From the NCBI GenBank assembly GCA_902783835.1, contig CACZSN010000032.1, positions 1 to 64,000 on the forward strand: DNA of 64,000 bases, read 5' to 3'. Source of the DNA: an uncultured bacterium. GTDB lineage: Bacteria; Cyanobacteriota; Vampirovibrionia; Gastranaerophilales; Gastranaerophilaceae. Position 1 is the stretch's first letter; each line of letters starts with the position of its first letter. A program made the position numbers and the translations under genes. This document shows positions 8,147 through 16,398 of this stretch, in pieces. The notes beneath the pieces are model-generated. The model ran no database searches, was not told the DNA's origin, and saw only the letters and a program-made list of their open reading frames with translations.

Positions 8147-8496
8147 TGTGATAACATGACAAATTTCCATGCCTCCGAAATGTATAAAACTATGTAGAAA
8201 ACTTCTACAAAAACTATGTTATAAACGTGTTCAAAAATTGTTCAAAAATATATCCGTCTGTGGAATTTAAATTTTTTATGTTCAAAAATTATAAGTTTTG
8301 AATAATTTTGAATAAGTTTTATACATACATAAAACTACTGTAATCAGTGTATTTTTTTATAGTTTTCTACAAGTTTTGGTCAAGATATTATTGTTATTAA
8401 ATATTTTATATATATAATAATAACAGATATATGAAAGTTGTTTGTGTATAAAACAAGTATATCGAAGAAGTTTATTTTTTAAAAAGGGAAACATAA
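8147..8496. other. Origin-like intergenic region before dnaN
   Basis: 350 bases without a gene. It holds a 7-bp inverted repeat TGTAGAA / TTCTACA (8193-8209), three copies of TGTTCAAAAAT (8228-8238, 8239-8249, 8279-8289), two tandem copies of TTTTGAATAA (8296-8305, 8306-8315; close to the reverse complement of the former), a further TTTTCTACA, and a very AT-rich block at about 8388-8432 that could unwind easily. Clustered 9- to 11-mers plus an AT-rich stretch next to dnaN is the layout of a replication origin; in some cyanobacteria oriC lies beside dnaN. No perfect TTATCCACA or TTTTCCACA box is visible and dnaA is not in the window, so this is only a candidate. It must also contain the dnaN promoter. 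Confidence 0.4.
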
Positions 8497-9615
8497 ATGC
8501 TTTTTACAATCGATAAAGAATCACTTTTAAACAGAATAAGAACTGTTGAAAAAATTACGGTTCAAAGAGGTATTCAACCTGTACTTTCAAATATTTTATT
8601 TGAAACTGAAGGTAATAATTTGAAATTGAGTGCAACGGATTTGGATATTTCAATCACAACAAAAACAACCGCAAGCGTTCAAGAAGAAGGTAAAATAACC
8701 CTTCCTGCAAAAAAGATTTTCGAAATTGTATCAAAATTACCCGATAAACCGATTGAATTTGCATTGAATACAGACAACAACATCGTCACAATTAAGTGCG
8801 GAAACTCAAAATTTGATGTAATCGGAATTTCAGCAGAAGAATTTCCTAACGTTATCCAAAATCAAAATGAAATTTCAGACGATGAAGCAATCGTTATTGA
8901 TACAAATCCTCTCATTAAATCAATTAAATACACTGTTTATGCAGCTGCAACTTACCAAAACAGGAACGTTATCAGCGGTGTTTATTGCCAGATTAACGAA
9001 GATAACCTCGAAATGGCTGCAACAGACGGCAACAGACTCACAAGAATTTCTGAAAAAATTCAAAATGAAAAACATAAAGATGCAAAAATCGTTATTCCGT
9101 CAAAAACAGTTAACGAATTCTTGAGAGTTTCTTCAATTATCAGTGAGGATAAAGTATACTTAATCGTTTCAGGTTCAAAAATTATCATCAAAACGAACAG
9201 CTATACGATTATTTCAAAACTTTTGGAAGGTCAATATCCTCAATATCAACAACTTATTCCTAAAACAACGGCAAATACCGTTAAAGTTAATAAAAACGAA
9301 CTTTCAAACGCTATCGACAGAGTTGCGTGTATGATTAACGAAAGAACAAACGTAATTAAGTTCATTTTGCAAAACGGAAAAATGTATTTGAAATCAGAAA
9401 CTCCTGATTCAGGTACTTCGGAAGATGTTATCGAAACAGATTATACAGGCGATGAATTCAAAATTTCATTTAACTATAAATTTATTTCAGATTTTATCAA
9501 AATTATCGACTGCGAAAATGCAATTATCGGTTTGAACGGCAACCAATCGGCTGCAATTTTCAGACCTGATAACGATGATGATTATATCTGCCTCGTAATG
9601 CCTTTGAAAAATTAG
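8497..9615 (+). CDS. dnaN: DNA polymerase III beta sliding clamp
   Basis: Ring-shaped clamp that holds the replicative polymerase on DNA. The 372 residues match the family length, and the three repeated clamp domains are visible: MLFTIDKESLLNRI opening with LSATDLDISITT near residue 48 in domain 1, EMAATDGNRLTRIS near residue 171 in domain 2, and a C-terminal domain ending in the usual VMPLKN. The ATG is preceded by AAAGGGA. It is the first gene of a tight group with thrB and pgk (gaps of 9 and 11 bases). The long repeat-rich region in front is discussed as a possible origin. Confidence 0.96.
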   Translation: MLFTIDKESLLNRIRTVEKITVQRGIQPVLSNILFETEGNNLKLSATDLDISITTKTTASVQEEGKITLPAKKIFEIVSKLPDKPIEFALNTDNNIVTIKCGNSKFDVIGISAEEFPNVIQNQNEISDDEAIVIDTNPLIKSIKYTVYAAATYQNRNVISGVYCQINEDNLEMAATDGNRLTRISEKIQNEKHKDAKIVIPSKTVNEFLRVSSIISEDKVYLIVSGSKIIIKTNSYTIISKLLEGQYPQYQQLIPKTTANTVKVNKNELSNAIDRVACMINERTNVIKFILQNGKMYLKSETPDSGTSEDVIETDYTGDEFKISFNYKFISDFIKIIDCENAIIGLNGNQSAAIFRPDNDDDYICLVMPLKN

Positions 9616-9624
9616 GAAAAAGTT

Positions 9625-10536
9625 ATGGAAATTAAAGTAAAATCACCTGCTTCAAGTGCAAATTTAGGCCCTTGTTTCGATTGTGCAGGAATTGCTTTGC
9701 CTTTGTATAATATAGTTAAAACTAAAAAAACAAATAACGGAAAAATAGTTGTTATTATTGACGAAAAAGGTGATGTAAGAAGATTTGAAGTTGATGAAAA
9801 AAATATAATTTTCCAATCTTTCAAAAAATTTCATGAAAAAACAAATACCGAAATGTCAGGATATGAAGTTAATGTTGAAACCGAAATCCCCATAGCAAGA
9901 GGATTAGGAAGCAGTGCATCGGTTATTGCGGGTTCATTAATCGGTGCAAATGAATTAAACGGAAAACCTTTGAGAGAACAGGATTTGATTGATATAGCGG
10001 CATCTGTGGAAGGTCATCCTGATAATACAACACCTGCTTTTACGGGTGGATTTGTGGTGGCTTCTATTGAAGATGACGGCAAAGTTTTGTATGAAAAAAT
10101 AAAATGGTGCGATGATTGGAAAATCAGCGTTTGTATCCCTGATTATAAACTTTTGACGGAACTTGCACGTTCTGTTTTGCCGAAAGAAATTAATTTTAAG
10201 GATGCGGTTTATAATATTCAAAAAGCGGCACAACTCATAACTGCAATTACAAATTGTAATGAAAATATTATGAGAAGTGCATTAAAAGATAAAATTCATC
10301 AACCTTACAGAGAAAAATTAATTCCCGGAATGGTTGATATAATAGAAAAACTAAGAAAAGAACAAAACGTCTTAGGCTGCGTATTGAGCGGTGCCGGGCC
10401 GACACTTGCAGTAATAACCAAAGGTGATAATATAGATAATATAAAACAAATCGTTCATAAAATATGGTACGATTTGGACATAAAATATCAGATAATGACG
10501 TTTGACCCTGTAAACCAAGGGGCAACGGTAATATAA
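9625..10536 (+). CDS. thrB: Homoserine kinase
   Basis: Phosphorylates L-homoserine with ATP in the threonine pathway. It is a GHMP-family kinase of 303 residues, the usual size. The N terminus carries the ASSANLGPCFDCAG segment typical of ThrB, and the ATP-binding motif PIARGLGSSAS is at about residues 89-99. The C-terminal SGAGPTLAVI motif is also present (near residue 256). The start ATG has AGGAAAAAG upstream. It lies nine bases after dnaN and eleven before pgk, so the three are likely co-transcribed even though their roles are unrelated; no other threonine gene is in the window. Confidence 0.94.
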   Translation: MEIKVKSPASSANLGPCFDCAGIALPLYNIVKTKKTNNGKIVVIIDEKGDVRRFEVDEKNIIFQSFKKFHEKTNTEMSGYEVNVETEIPIARGLGSSASVIAGSLIGANELNGKPLREQDLIDIAASVEGHPDNTTPAFTGGFVVASIEDDGKVLYEKIKWCDDWKISVCIPDYKLLTELARSVLPKEINFKDAVYNIQKAAQLITAITNCNENIMRSALKDKIHQPYREKLIPGMVDIIEKLRKEQNVLGCVLSGAGPTLAVITKGDNIDNIKQIVHKIWYDLDIKYQIMTFDPVNQGATVI

Positions 10537-10547
10537 GGAGAAAAACC

Positions 10548-11762
10548 ATGAAAAAATCAGTAAAAGATTTAGGTGACGTTAAAGGAAAAAGAGCGTTAGT
10601 CAGAGTTGATATAAACGTTCCTTTGGACAAAGACAAAAATGTTACCGATGATACAAGAATTCAAGCAATCTTGCCGACAGTAAAATATTTGCAAGACAAG
10701 GGTGCTAAAATCATTTTGATGGCTCACCTCGGCAGACCTCAAAAATTAAAAGAAGGTCAAACACTTGCAGATTTATCATTAGAACCTGTTGCAAAATATA
10801 TGTCAAAAGTTTTGGGTCAAGATGTTAAATTTGTAAAATCACCTGTTGGTGAAGGTGCTGATAAAGAATTGGCAGATTTGCAAGACGGTCAAGTTGCTTT
10901 ACTCGAAAACATTCGTTACTACAAGGCTGAAGAAGCAAAAGATGACGATATGACATTTGCGGAAGAACTTGCAAAATTGGGCGATTTCTATGTAAACGAC
11001 GCATTCGGTGCCGCTCACAGAAACCACACTTCAACAGCAAAAGTTGCAAAACTTTTATCACCTGCAGTTTCAGGTTTGTTGATGGAAAAAGAAATCAGAT
11101 GCTTGTCACAAGCATTGGATAACCCGACAAGACCTTTCACGGCAGTAGTCGGCGGTGCAAAAGTTTCATCAAAAATCGGCGTTTTGGAAAACTTAATCGA
11201 CAAAGTTGATAACCTCATCATCGGTGGTGGTATGGCTTATACTTTCGTTAAGGCTAACGGCGGTAAAATCGGTAACTCAATTTGCGAAGACGACCAAATG
11301 GAAGTTGCAAAAGCTATCGAAAAGAAAGCAGCAGATAAAGGTGTTAAATTGGTAATGGCAACTGACGTTTTGGTTACTGATGATTTCTCAGGCAACGGAA
11401 CAAACAAAGTTGTTGATATTAAGAACATTCCTGACGGATTTGAAGGTGTTGATGCAGGTCCGGAATCACAAAAGGCATTCGAAGAAGTTATTAAAAATTC
11501 AAAAACAATTCTTATGAACGGCCCTGTAGGTGCATTTGAAACTCCCGCATTCTCAGAAGGTACAAAAGCAATTTTGAAAGCAATCGTTGAAGCGACAAAG
11601 AACGGTGCAACTTCTGTAATCGGCGGCGGTGATTCAGTTTCGGCAGCTAAGAAATTCTGCAAAGCTGAAGACTTTACTCACGTTTCAACAGGCGGCGGTG
11701 CTTCACTTGAATTCATCGAAGGTAAAGTACTCCCCGGTGTTGCAGCACTTAACGATAAATAG
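10548..11762 (+). CDS. pgk: Phosphoglycerate kinase
   Basis: Glycolytic enzyme that makes ATP from 1,3-bisphosphoglycerate. The 404-residue sequence is family-sized. Visible signatures are RVDINVPLD near residue 22 (substrate-binding Asp and Asn), HLGRP near residue 61, the AAHRNHTS segment, GGAKVSSKI near residue 200, and the nucleotide-binding GGGDS close to the C terminus. A strong AAGGAG site precedes the ATG. It is the last gene of the dnaN group and is followed by a strong terminator. Confidence 0.97.
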   Translation: MKKSVKDLGDVKGKRALVRVDINVPLDKDKNVTDDTRIQAILPTVKYLQDKGAKIILMAHLGRPQKLKEGQTLADLSLEPVAKYMSKVLGQDVKFVKSPVGEGADKELADLQDGQVALLENIRYYKAEEAKDDDMTFAEELAKLGDFYVNDAFGAAHRNHTSTAKVAKLLSPAVSGLLMEKEIRCLSQALDNPTRPFTAVVGGAKVSSKIGVLENLIDKVDNLIIGGGMAYTFVKANGGKIGNSICEDDQMEVAKAIEKKAADKGVKLVMATDVLVTDDFSGNGTNKVVDIKNIPDGFEGVDAGPESQKAFEEVIKNSKTILMNGPVGAFETPAFSEGTKAILKAIVEATKNGATSVIGGGDSVSAAKKFCKAEDFTHVSTGGGASLEFIEGKVLPGVAALNDK

Positions 11763-11781
11763 AAATTGATTTTCTAAAAAG

Positions 11782-11817
11782 AAAAACGTTCGGATTTTTT
11801 ATTCGAACGTTTTTTTT
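11782..11817. terminator. Bidirectional terminator after pgk
   Basis: aaaaacgttcg / cgaacgttttttt stem between the convergent pgk and SGNH-like genes. Confidence 0.9.
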
Positions 11818-11818
11818 A

Positions 11819-12739
11819 CTATAATTTTAATTTTTCAGCTATTTTGGGAGTTAGAATATCCCAAGCCAATTCATTAGGATGGTTTTTATCGAAAGTCAAA
11901 CGGTATTTTTTAACAGATAAATGTAAATTGGTCAAATCATAAGAATTTAAAACGATAAATCCTTCTTTTTCCAGTTCTTTCCAGCGATTTGTTTTGGAAC
12001 TCCAATCTTCCAAATTTTCTTCGTAAACAAGAATAACCAATTTTGTGTTTGGATATTTTTGTTTTGCAACTTCTTTTAATTTTAAGAAATGCAATTTTAA
12101 ATAATCAAATGATTTATCGTTTGATAATTGGCTTGCACAGATAGCTCTTAAACTTGAAATTCTTCTGCAAATGGCAAATCTGTATATGAATTTACATTTT
12201 TTTTCTTCAACCAATTTACCGTTTTTTAAATTGTAATTTACACTTAAAATAGGCTCTGTTACTTCATGAACCCTTCTGTATAATCTGAAAATATGGTTGT
12301 CAATGAAAACATAAATTATAAATTCCGGATTTTTAATTTCTTTTTCAAAATTATAGTTTTGTAGCATATAGATGGAATTTTGCAGACCAAAACTCGGAAT
12401 AGCTCTGTTATAAACACTTCTGTGAGTTAATTTGCCCAATTTATATTGAAAAGTTTGTTCATTTTCCAATTCAAAACCGTAACCGAATGAACCACCCATA
12501 ATTAAAACAGGTCTTTTCTTGGAATTTAAATCAATATAATCTCTGTCTTGATACATTTCTCTGAAATATCTGTATGAATCATTAACACTATATAAGTTGA
12601 AACATTGAATGTATTCTTTTAAATATAATTTAGTATCATTTTTTTGTTGCGATGCATAAATATTAAAATACAAAAAATCTGTTAAAATGAAAACAATGAT
12701 ACAAGAAATAATAATAAATAAAACTTTGAAAATTTTCAT
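11819..12739 (-). CDS. Membrane-anchored SGNH-hydrolase-like protein, paralogue 1
   Basis: Likely a membrane-tethered enzyme acting outside the cytoplasm on an ester, possibly trimming or acylating a surface glycan. A single hydrophobic helix occupies about residues 5-23. A GDSL-like block follows with the nucleophile region IMGGSFGYGFEL (near residue 80), and the C-terminal end has FDKNHPNELAW, fitting the Asp-His block of SGNH enzymes. It is clearly related to the gene at 15468. The frame also has a TTG six bases earlier, but ATG at 12739 is chosen. It has no Shine-Dalgarno sequence; an extended -10 (TGATAAAAT, 12746-12754) ends six bases upstream, so the mRNA may be leaderless. Substrate unknown. 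Confidence 0.65.
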   Translation of the reverse strand: MKIFKVLFIIISCIIVFILTDFLYFNIYASQQKNDTKLYLKEYIQCFNLYSVNDSYRYFREMYQDRDYIDLNSKKRPVLIMGGSFGYGFELENEQTFQYKLGKLTHRSVYNRAIPSFGLQNSIYMLQNYNFEKEIKNPEFIIYVFIDNHIFRLYRRVHEVTEPILSVNYNLKNGKLVEEKKCKFIYRFAICRRISSLRAICASQLSNDKSFDYLKLHFLKLKEVAKQKYPNTKLVILVYEENLEDWSSKTNRWKELEKEGFIVLNSYDLTNLHLSVKKYRLTFDKNHPNELAWDILTPKIAEKLKL

Positions 12740-12745
12740 AGACAA

Positions 12746-12754
12746 ATTTTATCA
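12746..12754 (-). promoter_or_regulatory. Extended -10 abutting the start codon
   Basis: TGATAAAAT on the minus strand, six bases before the ATG. The paralogue at 15468 has the same nine bases, nine bases before its ATG. Confidence 0.4.
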
Positions 12755-12853
12755 TAAATAATTTAAATAAAAATATTTATTCACAAAACGACATAAATAT
12801 TTGACGATAAAATGTCGGTAATATACACTGATAATATAAATTTTGGGGAAAAT

Positions 12854-13123
12854 ATGAAAAAAACTTTAATTTTAATAGGGATATTATTTATGGGAATGCC
12901 GACAATGGCGGATATTATAAATCCGAATTTGTCGGAAAAACAAATACAAGAATTAAGAGCCGAAAAACAAAGAATGTATATTGAACGACAAAGAAATCAT
13001 ACAATCGGTAGGGTTTGCGGTTCGGTAAATTCAGATAAAGAATTGAATAATTGTAAGAAAAAACTATACGATGATTATATCGAAACAATAAATTTTTTAG
13101 AAAATAAATACAATAAAATATAA
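12854..13123 (+). CDS. Small secreted protein, 89 aa
   Basis: Unknown family. An N-terminal signal peptide is clear: Lys-Lys start, hydrophobic core, and MPTMAD cleavage-like end near residue 19. The mature part is about 70 residues, hydrophilic, predicted helical, with two Cys (CGS and NNCKK) that could form a disulphide in the periplasm. The in-frame start at 12812 would hide the signal peptide, and GGGGAAAAT lies just before the ATG at 12854, so that start is used. It ends 18 bases before tsaD and is probably in the same transcript. Confidence 0.65.
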   Translation: MKKTLILIGILFMGMPTMADIINPNLSEKQIQELRAEKQRMYIERQRNHTIGRVCGSVNSDKELNNCKKKLYDDYIETINFLENKYNKI

Positions 13124-13141
13124 GTACGGAAAGAAATTATA

Positions 13142-14188
13142 ATGAACACAAAAAGTTTGAGAACACCGTTAAGTGATAAAGAAGTTTTGATAGGCGAAAA
13201 TGAAGGTGACGCAATAATTTTGGCACTTGAATCGAGTTGCGACGAAACAGCCTGTGCAATAGTCAAAAACGGTAGAGAAGTTTTGTCAAACGTTGTGGCT
13301 TCACAAATCAAAACTCATATGCAATTTGGCGGGGTAGTTCCGGAAGTTGCGGCAAGAGAACACCTTGAAGCAGTAAATGAAGTTATTGCAAAAGCACTCG
13401 AAGAAGCAAATATGAACCCCGAAAATTTGACGGCAATCGCTTCAACAGTGGGACCTGGACTTGTCGGTTCGTTATTGGTCGGTATGAATGCCGCAAAAAC
13501 ACTTTCTTTAGTATACGATAAACCTTTTATCGGGATAAACCACTTGAATGCTCACGTTTGTGCAAATTATATCGATACTGACTTGAAACCACCGTTTATG
13601 GCTTTGCTCGTAAGTGGCGGTCATACACAAATTATAAGAATCAATGATTATTCCGACAGTGAAATTTTGGGCGAAACAATTGATGACGTTGCGGGTGAAG
13701 CATTTGATAAAGTGGCAAGATTACTCGGTTTGCCGTATCCCGGCGGAGTTTACCTCGACAAGCTTGCTGAAGAAGGTAATCCAAACACTTATAAATTCAC
13801 AAAAGCTCATGTGGGTGAATTTGATTTCAGTTTTTCAGGACTTAAAACAGCTGTGTTACAGTTGGTAAAGAAACTTTCAGCAGAAAATCCCGACTTTAAT
13901 AAAGCAGATGTGGCTGCAAGTTTCAGAGAAAATATAACGGGAATTTTGGCAGATAAAACATTGAAAGCTTGCGAAAAATACGGAATTAAACAAGTCGTTC
14001 TTGCAGGCGGTGTAGCTGCAAATTCAGAACTCAGAAGAAAAATTAAATCTTTTGAACAAAAAGGTTATAAGGTTTATATCCCGGCGATGAAATATTGTAC
14101 CGATAATGCAGCTATGATAGGTGCTTGTGCGTATTTCCACGAAAATGTCATAACAGATGTCGGTGTGGAAGTTTTTTCAAGGGCATAA
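13142..14188 (+). CDS. tsaD: tRNA threonylcarbamoyl transferase subunit TsaD
   Basis: Transfers the threonylcarbamoyl group to A37 of ANN-decoding tRNAs, working with TsaB and TsaE, which are not in the window. Kae1/TsaD signatures are present: LALESSCDETACA (about residues 28-40), HLNAH metal-binding motif near residue 141, SGGHTQI, GGVAANSELR, and TDNAAMIG near the C terminus. At 348 residues it is family-sized with about 20 extra residues before the usual start. That extension follows a GGAAAG ribosome-binding site, so I keep the ATG at 13142, but an internal start is possible. Confidence 0.95.
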   Translation: MNTKSLRTPLSDKEVLIGENEGDAIILALESSCDETACAIVKNGREVLSNVVASQIKTHMQFGGVVPEVAAREHLEAVNEVIAKALEEANMNPENLTAIASTVGPGLVGSLLVGMNAAKTLSLVYDKPFIGINHLNAHVCANYIDTDLKPPFMALLVSGGHTQIIRINDYSDSEILGETIDDVAGEAFDKVARLLGLPYPGGVYLDKLAEEGNPNTYKFTKAHVGEFDFSFSGLKTAVLQLVKKLSAENPDFNKADVAASFRENITGILADKTLKACEKYGIKQVVLAGGVAANSELRRKIKSFEQKGYKVYIPAMKYCTDNAAMIGACAYFHENVITDVGVEVFSRA

Positions 14189-14236
14189 TATCAAAATATT
14201 GACAAAAGATTATTTTTAGAAGATACTTTAAACACG

Positions 14237-14270
14237 ACAAGAGTAAAACTCATTCTTCGTTAACTCTTGT
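14237..14270. repeat. Inverted repeat before the tRNA-His promoter
   Basis: ACAAGAGT (14237-14244) and ACTCTTGT (14263-14270), perfect 8-bp arms with an 18-base loop. The right arm overlaps the -35 of the tRNA promoter. There is no T run after it, so it is not an obvious tsaD terminator. Confidence 0.5.
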
Positions 14271-14294
14271 GTTCGAAAAAATAAGCGATATAAT
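14267..14294 (+). promoter_or_regulatory. Promoter of tRNA-His
   Basis: TTGTGT, a 16-base spacer, then a perfect TATAAT, ending 16 bases before the mature tRNA start. Confidence 0.6.
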
Positions 14295-14310
14295 TGAATA
14301 AAAACAGTAT

Positions 14311-14387
14311 GGCGGGTGTCGTCAAGCGGTTAAGACCTCGGATTGTGGTTCCGATATGCATGGGTTCGAATCCCATCACCCGCCCCA
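14311..14387 (+). tRNA. tRNA-His (GTG)
   Basis: Complete cloverleaf: extra 5' G (position -1), acceptor gcgggtg / cacccgc, five-base anticodon stem tcgga / tccga, loop ttgtggt with anticodon GTG at 14345-14347, T-arm with ggttcgaatcc, and an encoded CCA end. The extra G paired with C73 is the hallmark of histidine tRNA. Confidence 0.97.
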
Positions 14388-14390
14388 TTA

Positions 14391-14414
14391 AAAAAGACTC
14401 GAAAGAGTCTTTTA
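14391..14414 (+). terminator. Terminator after tRNA-His
   Basis: Stem aaaaagactc / gagtctttt with a GAAA tetraloop, followed by T-rich sequence. Confidence 0.8.
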
Positions 14415-14440
14415 TTTTCTTTAAAAGCAGGATAAGAGTT

Positions 14441-15436
14441 ATGAATAATACGAAAATGCGTGGAGAAAAAAGATATTTAGATTGTCATTTTTTAAAGAAT
14501 TCCATACATTTTTTTTATGATAACATCAGGGCTTGTTGTTCCAATGCGTTAGGTCCGATATTTTACGACAAGTTTCAAGATGAAAATATAGATACTGATT
14601 ATATGTATGAAGTCAGGAAGAAGTACATAGAGCGTATTAATAATGATGAATTTGCGGACGGAGTTCCTGATTGTTGCAAAAATTGTTGTGAAATTGATGA
14701 AAATTTAAAAACCGAAAAAATCAAAGAATTTGAAAATAAGGTACAAAGAATATATTTTCAAAACACTATGTCTTGTAATGCAAAATGCACGTATTGCACA
14801 TTTCGTGATGTTGAAAAAGGTTATAAATACAAGGTTGTACCGATTATAAAAGCGATGATTGAGAAAAAAATTCTTGCAAAAGATGCATATATTTTTATGA
14901 GTGGCGGAGAAATAACTATATATCCCGAATTTGAAGAATTATTTTCGATTTTATTTAATTATTTGGAATCTTGTATAGAAATATTTTCTTCCGGAATAAA
15001 GTATTTGGAAATAATCAATGAAGCATTTAAGAAAAACAGATGTCGTATGGTAATTTCTTTGGATTCAGGTTGCAGAGAAACATATTTGAAAATAAAGCAG
15101 GTTGATTGTTTTGAACAAGTAGTGAATAATGTTGCAAAATATACGTCTTCATCCGAAAATGCTAAAGAAAAAATAGTTTTAAAATACATTTTGGTAGATG
15201 ATGTAAACGATAATAAAGAAGAAATTGAGAAATTTATAAAAACAGTCGTTTCACTTGGAGTTAAGAACGTTAGAATGGATGTTGATTATGAAAAATATAA
15301 ATATTCTTTCCATAACAAAGTTCCCGAACATTATTTTGAATTATTTGATTATTTTTATGAATTATCAGCAAAGAATGAATTAACAATAGAAAAATGCGTT
15401 CAATCCGAAAAAATTTTAGAATATAGCAGAACATAA
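14441..15436 (+). CDS. Radical SAM protein with Cys-rich N terminus
   Basis: Uses an iron-sulfur cluster and S-adenosylmethionine to start radical chemistry; the substrate is unknown. The cluster motif CNAKCTYC is at about residues 108-115, unusually far from the N terminus, and MSGGEITIYPEF follows as the SAM-binding GGE segment. The N-terminal 100 residues hold paired cysteines (ACCSN, PDCCKNCCE), which suggests an auxiliary cluster placed before the barrel instead of after it; the genes at 45615 and 51763 look the same. The protein has 331 residues. The frame stays open back through tRNA-His, but the ATG at 14441, after AGGATAAGAG, is the sensible start. The gene for an SGNH-like protein follows 31 bases later. 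Confidence 0.85.
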   Translation: MNNTKMRGEKRYLDCHFLKNSIHFFYDNIRACCSNALGPIFYDKFQDENIDTDYMYEVRKKYIERINNDEFADGVPDCCKNCCEIDENLKTEKIKEFENKVQRIYFQNTMSCNAKCTYCTFRDVEKGYKYKVVPIIKAMIEKKILAKDAYIFMSGGEITIYPEFEELFSILFNYLESCIEIFSSGIKYLEIINEAFKKNRCRMVISLDSGCRETYLKIKQVDCFEQVVNNVAKYTSSSENAKEKIVLKYILVDDVNDNKEEIEKFIKTVVSLGVKNVRMDVDYEKYKYSFHNKVPEHYFELFDYFYELSAKNELTIEKCVQSEKILEYSRT

Positions 15437-15467
15437 AAATATTTTTTTCTGATAAAATGTTAAGGTA

Positions 15468-16355
15468 ATGAAAGAAGCGGGAATTATTTTAGTTAATATT
15501 GTTTTACTAATTTTAGCAGGCATTTTGGCAGAATTTTTATTTTATCTTGATGCTAATAAGTATTACAGTGAAAAAATTCCGTATTTTCGCCATAAAACGG
15601 ATACAACCGTTCAAAGTTTGAAAGACAATATGCGGAAACCTTGCGGTTTAAAATATAATAAAAAACCGATTTTAATTTACGGATGTTCTGTAGCATACGG
15701 ATTTGCTTTGAGCGATGAAGAAAGTTTCGGAAATCAGTTATCCGAACTTACGAAAAGACCGGTTTATAATTTTGCGATGTCGGCAAAAGGCTTACAACAC
15801 GCTTATTTTCTTCTTAAAAATGATGAAAAAATTTCGCCGGAACCGGAATACGTTTTTTACGTTTTTATCAACGACCATTTGAGAAGGATGTATGTTGATT
15901 GCAACAAAATTGATAATCAAAATTACCTTACATATCATATCAAAAACGGCGAATTGATTGAAAATAAACAAGGCACTTTATCGGATAAATTTTATCTTGC
16001 AAGCGGTTTGAAAAATATTTCTTATTACGGATTGAAAAATATTTTTAAAAAACAAATTTTTGAATTGGCAAAAACATATTTGATATCTATGAAAAAAGAA
16101 GTTAGTGCAAAATATCCGAATGCGAAATTTGTATTAATAAATTACGATAACGGATATTATACCGAACTTACACAGGAAAGAGTTGCGGAACTTGAAGAAG
16201 AAGGTATAGAAGTTATCCTTTTGAACGATGAATTTCAGGATAAATTTAAAATGGACAGTTATAAAAATCCTGCCTCAAAAGATATTTTCAGACATCCGAA
16301 TGCGAAAGCTTGGAAATTAGTTGTAAAATATCTTGCTGAAAAATATGACTTATAG
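15468..16355 (+). CDS. Membrane-anchored SGNH-hydrolase-like protein, paralogue 2
   Basis: Same layout as the gene at 11819: one N-terminal hydrophobic helix (about residues 4-25), a nucleophile-like block ILIYGCSVAYGFALSDEESF near residue 75, and a C-terminal His block (IFRHPNAKAW near residue 277). Here the Gly-x-Ser of the paralogue reads GCS, so the serine is kept in GCSVAYG. The active-site part is predicted to face the periplasm. A -10-like TGATAAAAT precedes the ATG by nine bases, with AAGG in between. It sits between a radical SAM gene and typA. An ester hydrolase or O-acyltransfer partner role on surface glycans is plausible but not shown. Confidence 0.65.
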   Translation: MKEAGIILVNIVLLILAGILAEFLFYLDANKYYSEKIPYFRHKTDTTVQSLKDNMRKPCGLKYNKKPILIYGCSVAYGFALSDEESFGNQLSELTKRPVYNFAMSAKGLQHAYFLLKNDEKISPEPEYVFYVFINDHLRRMYVDCNKIDNQNYLTYHIKNGELIENKQGTLSDKFYLASGLKNISYYGLKNIFKKQIFELAKTYLISMKKEVSAKYPNAKFVLINYDNGYYTELTQERVAELEEEGIEVILLNDEFQDKFKMDSYKNPASKDIFRHPNAKAWKLVVKYLAEKYDL

Positions 16356-16398
16356 AATTTTTGTTCTATAATTTCATTAGAAAAAAGGATACACACAG

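Noticed and set aside
8228-8315. Repeats before dnaN as a CRISPR or minisatellite
   Set aside because: The units are only 10-11 bases with no spacers of equal length, and occur as direct and inverted copies, which fits a binding-site cluster better.
14294-14440. N-terminal extension of the radical SAM ORF through tRNA-His
   Set aside because: The frame is open but covers a complete tRNA gene and its terminator; ATG 14441 with a ribosome-binding site is better.
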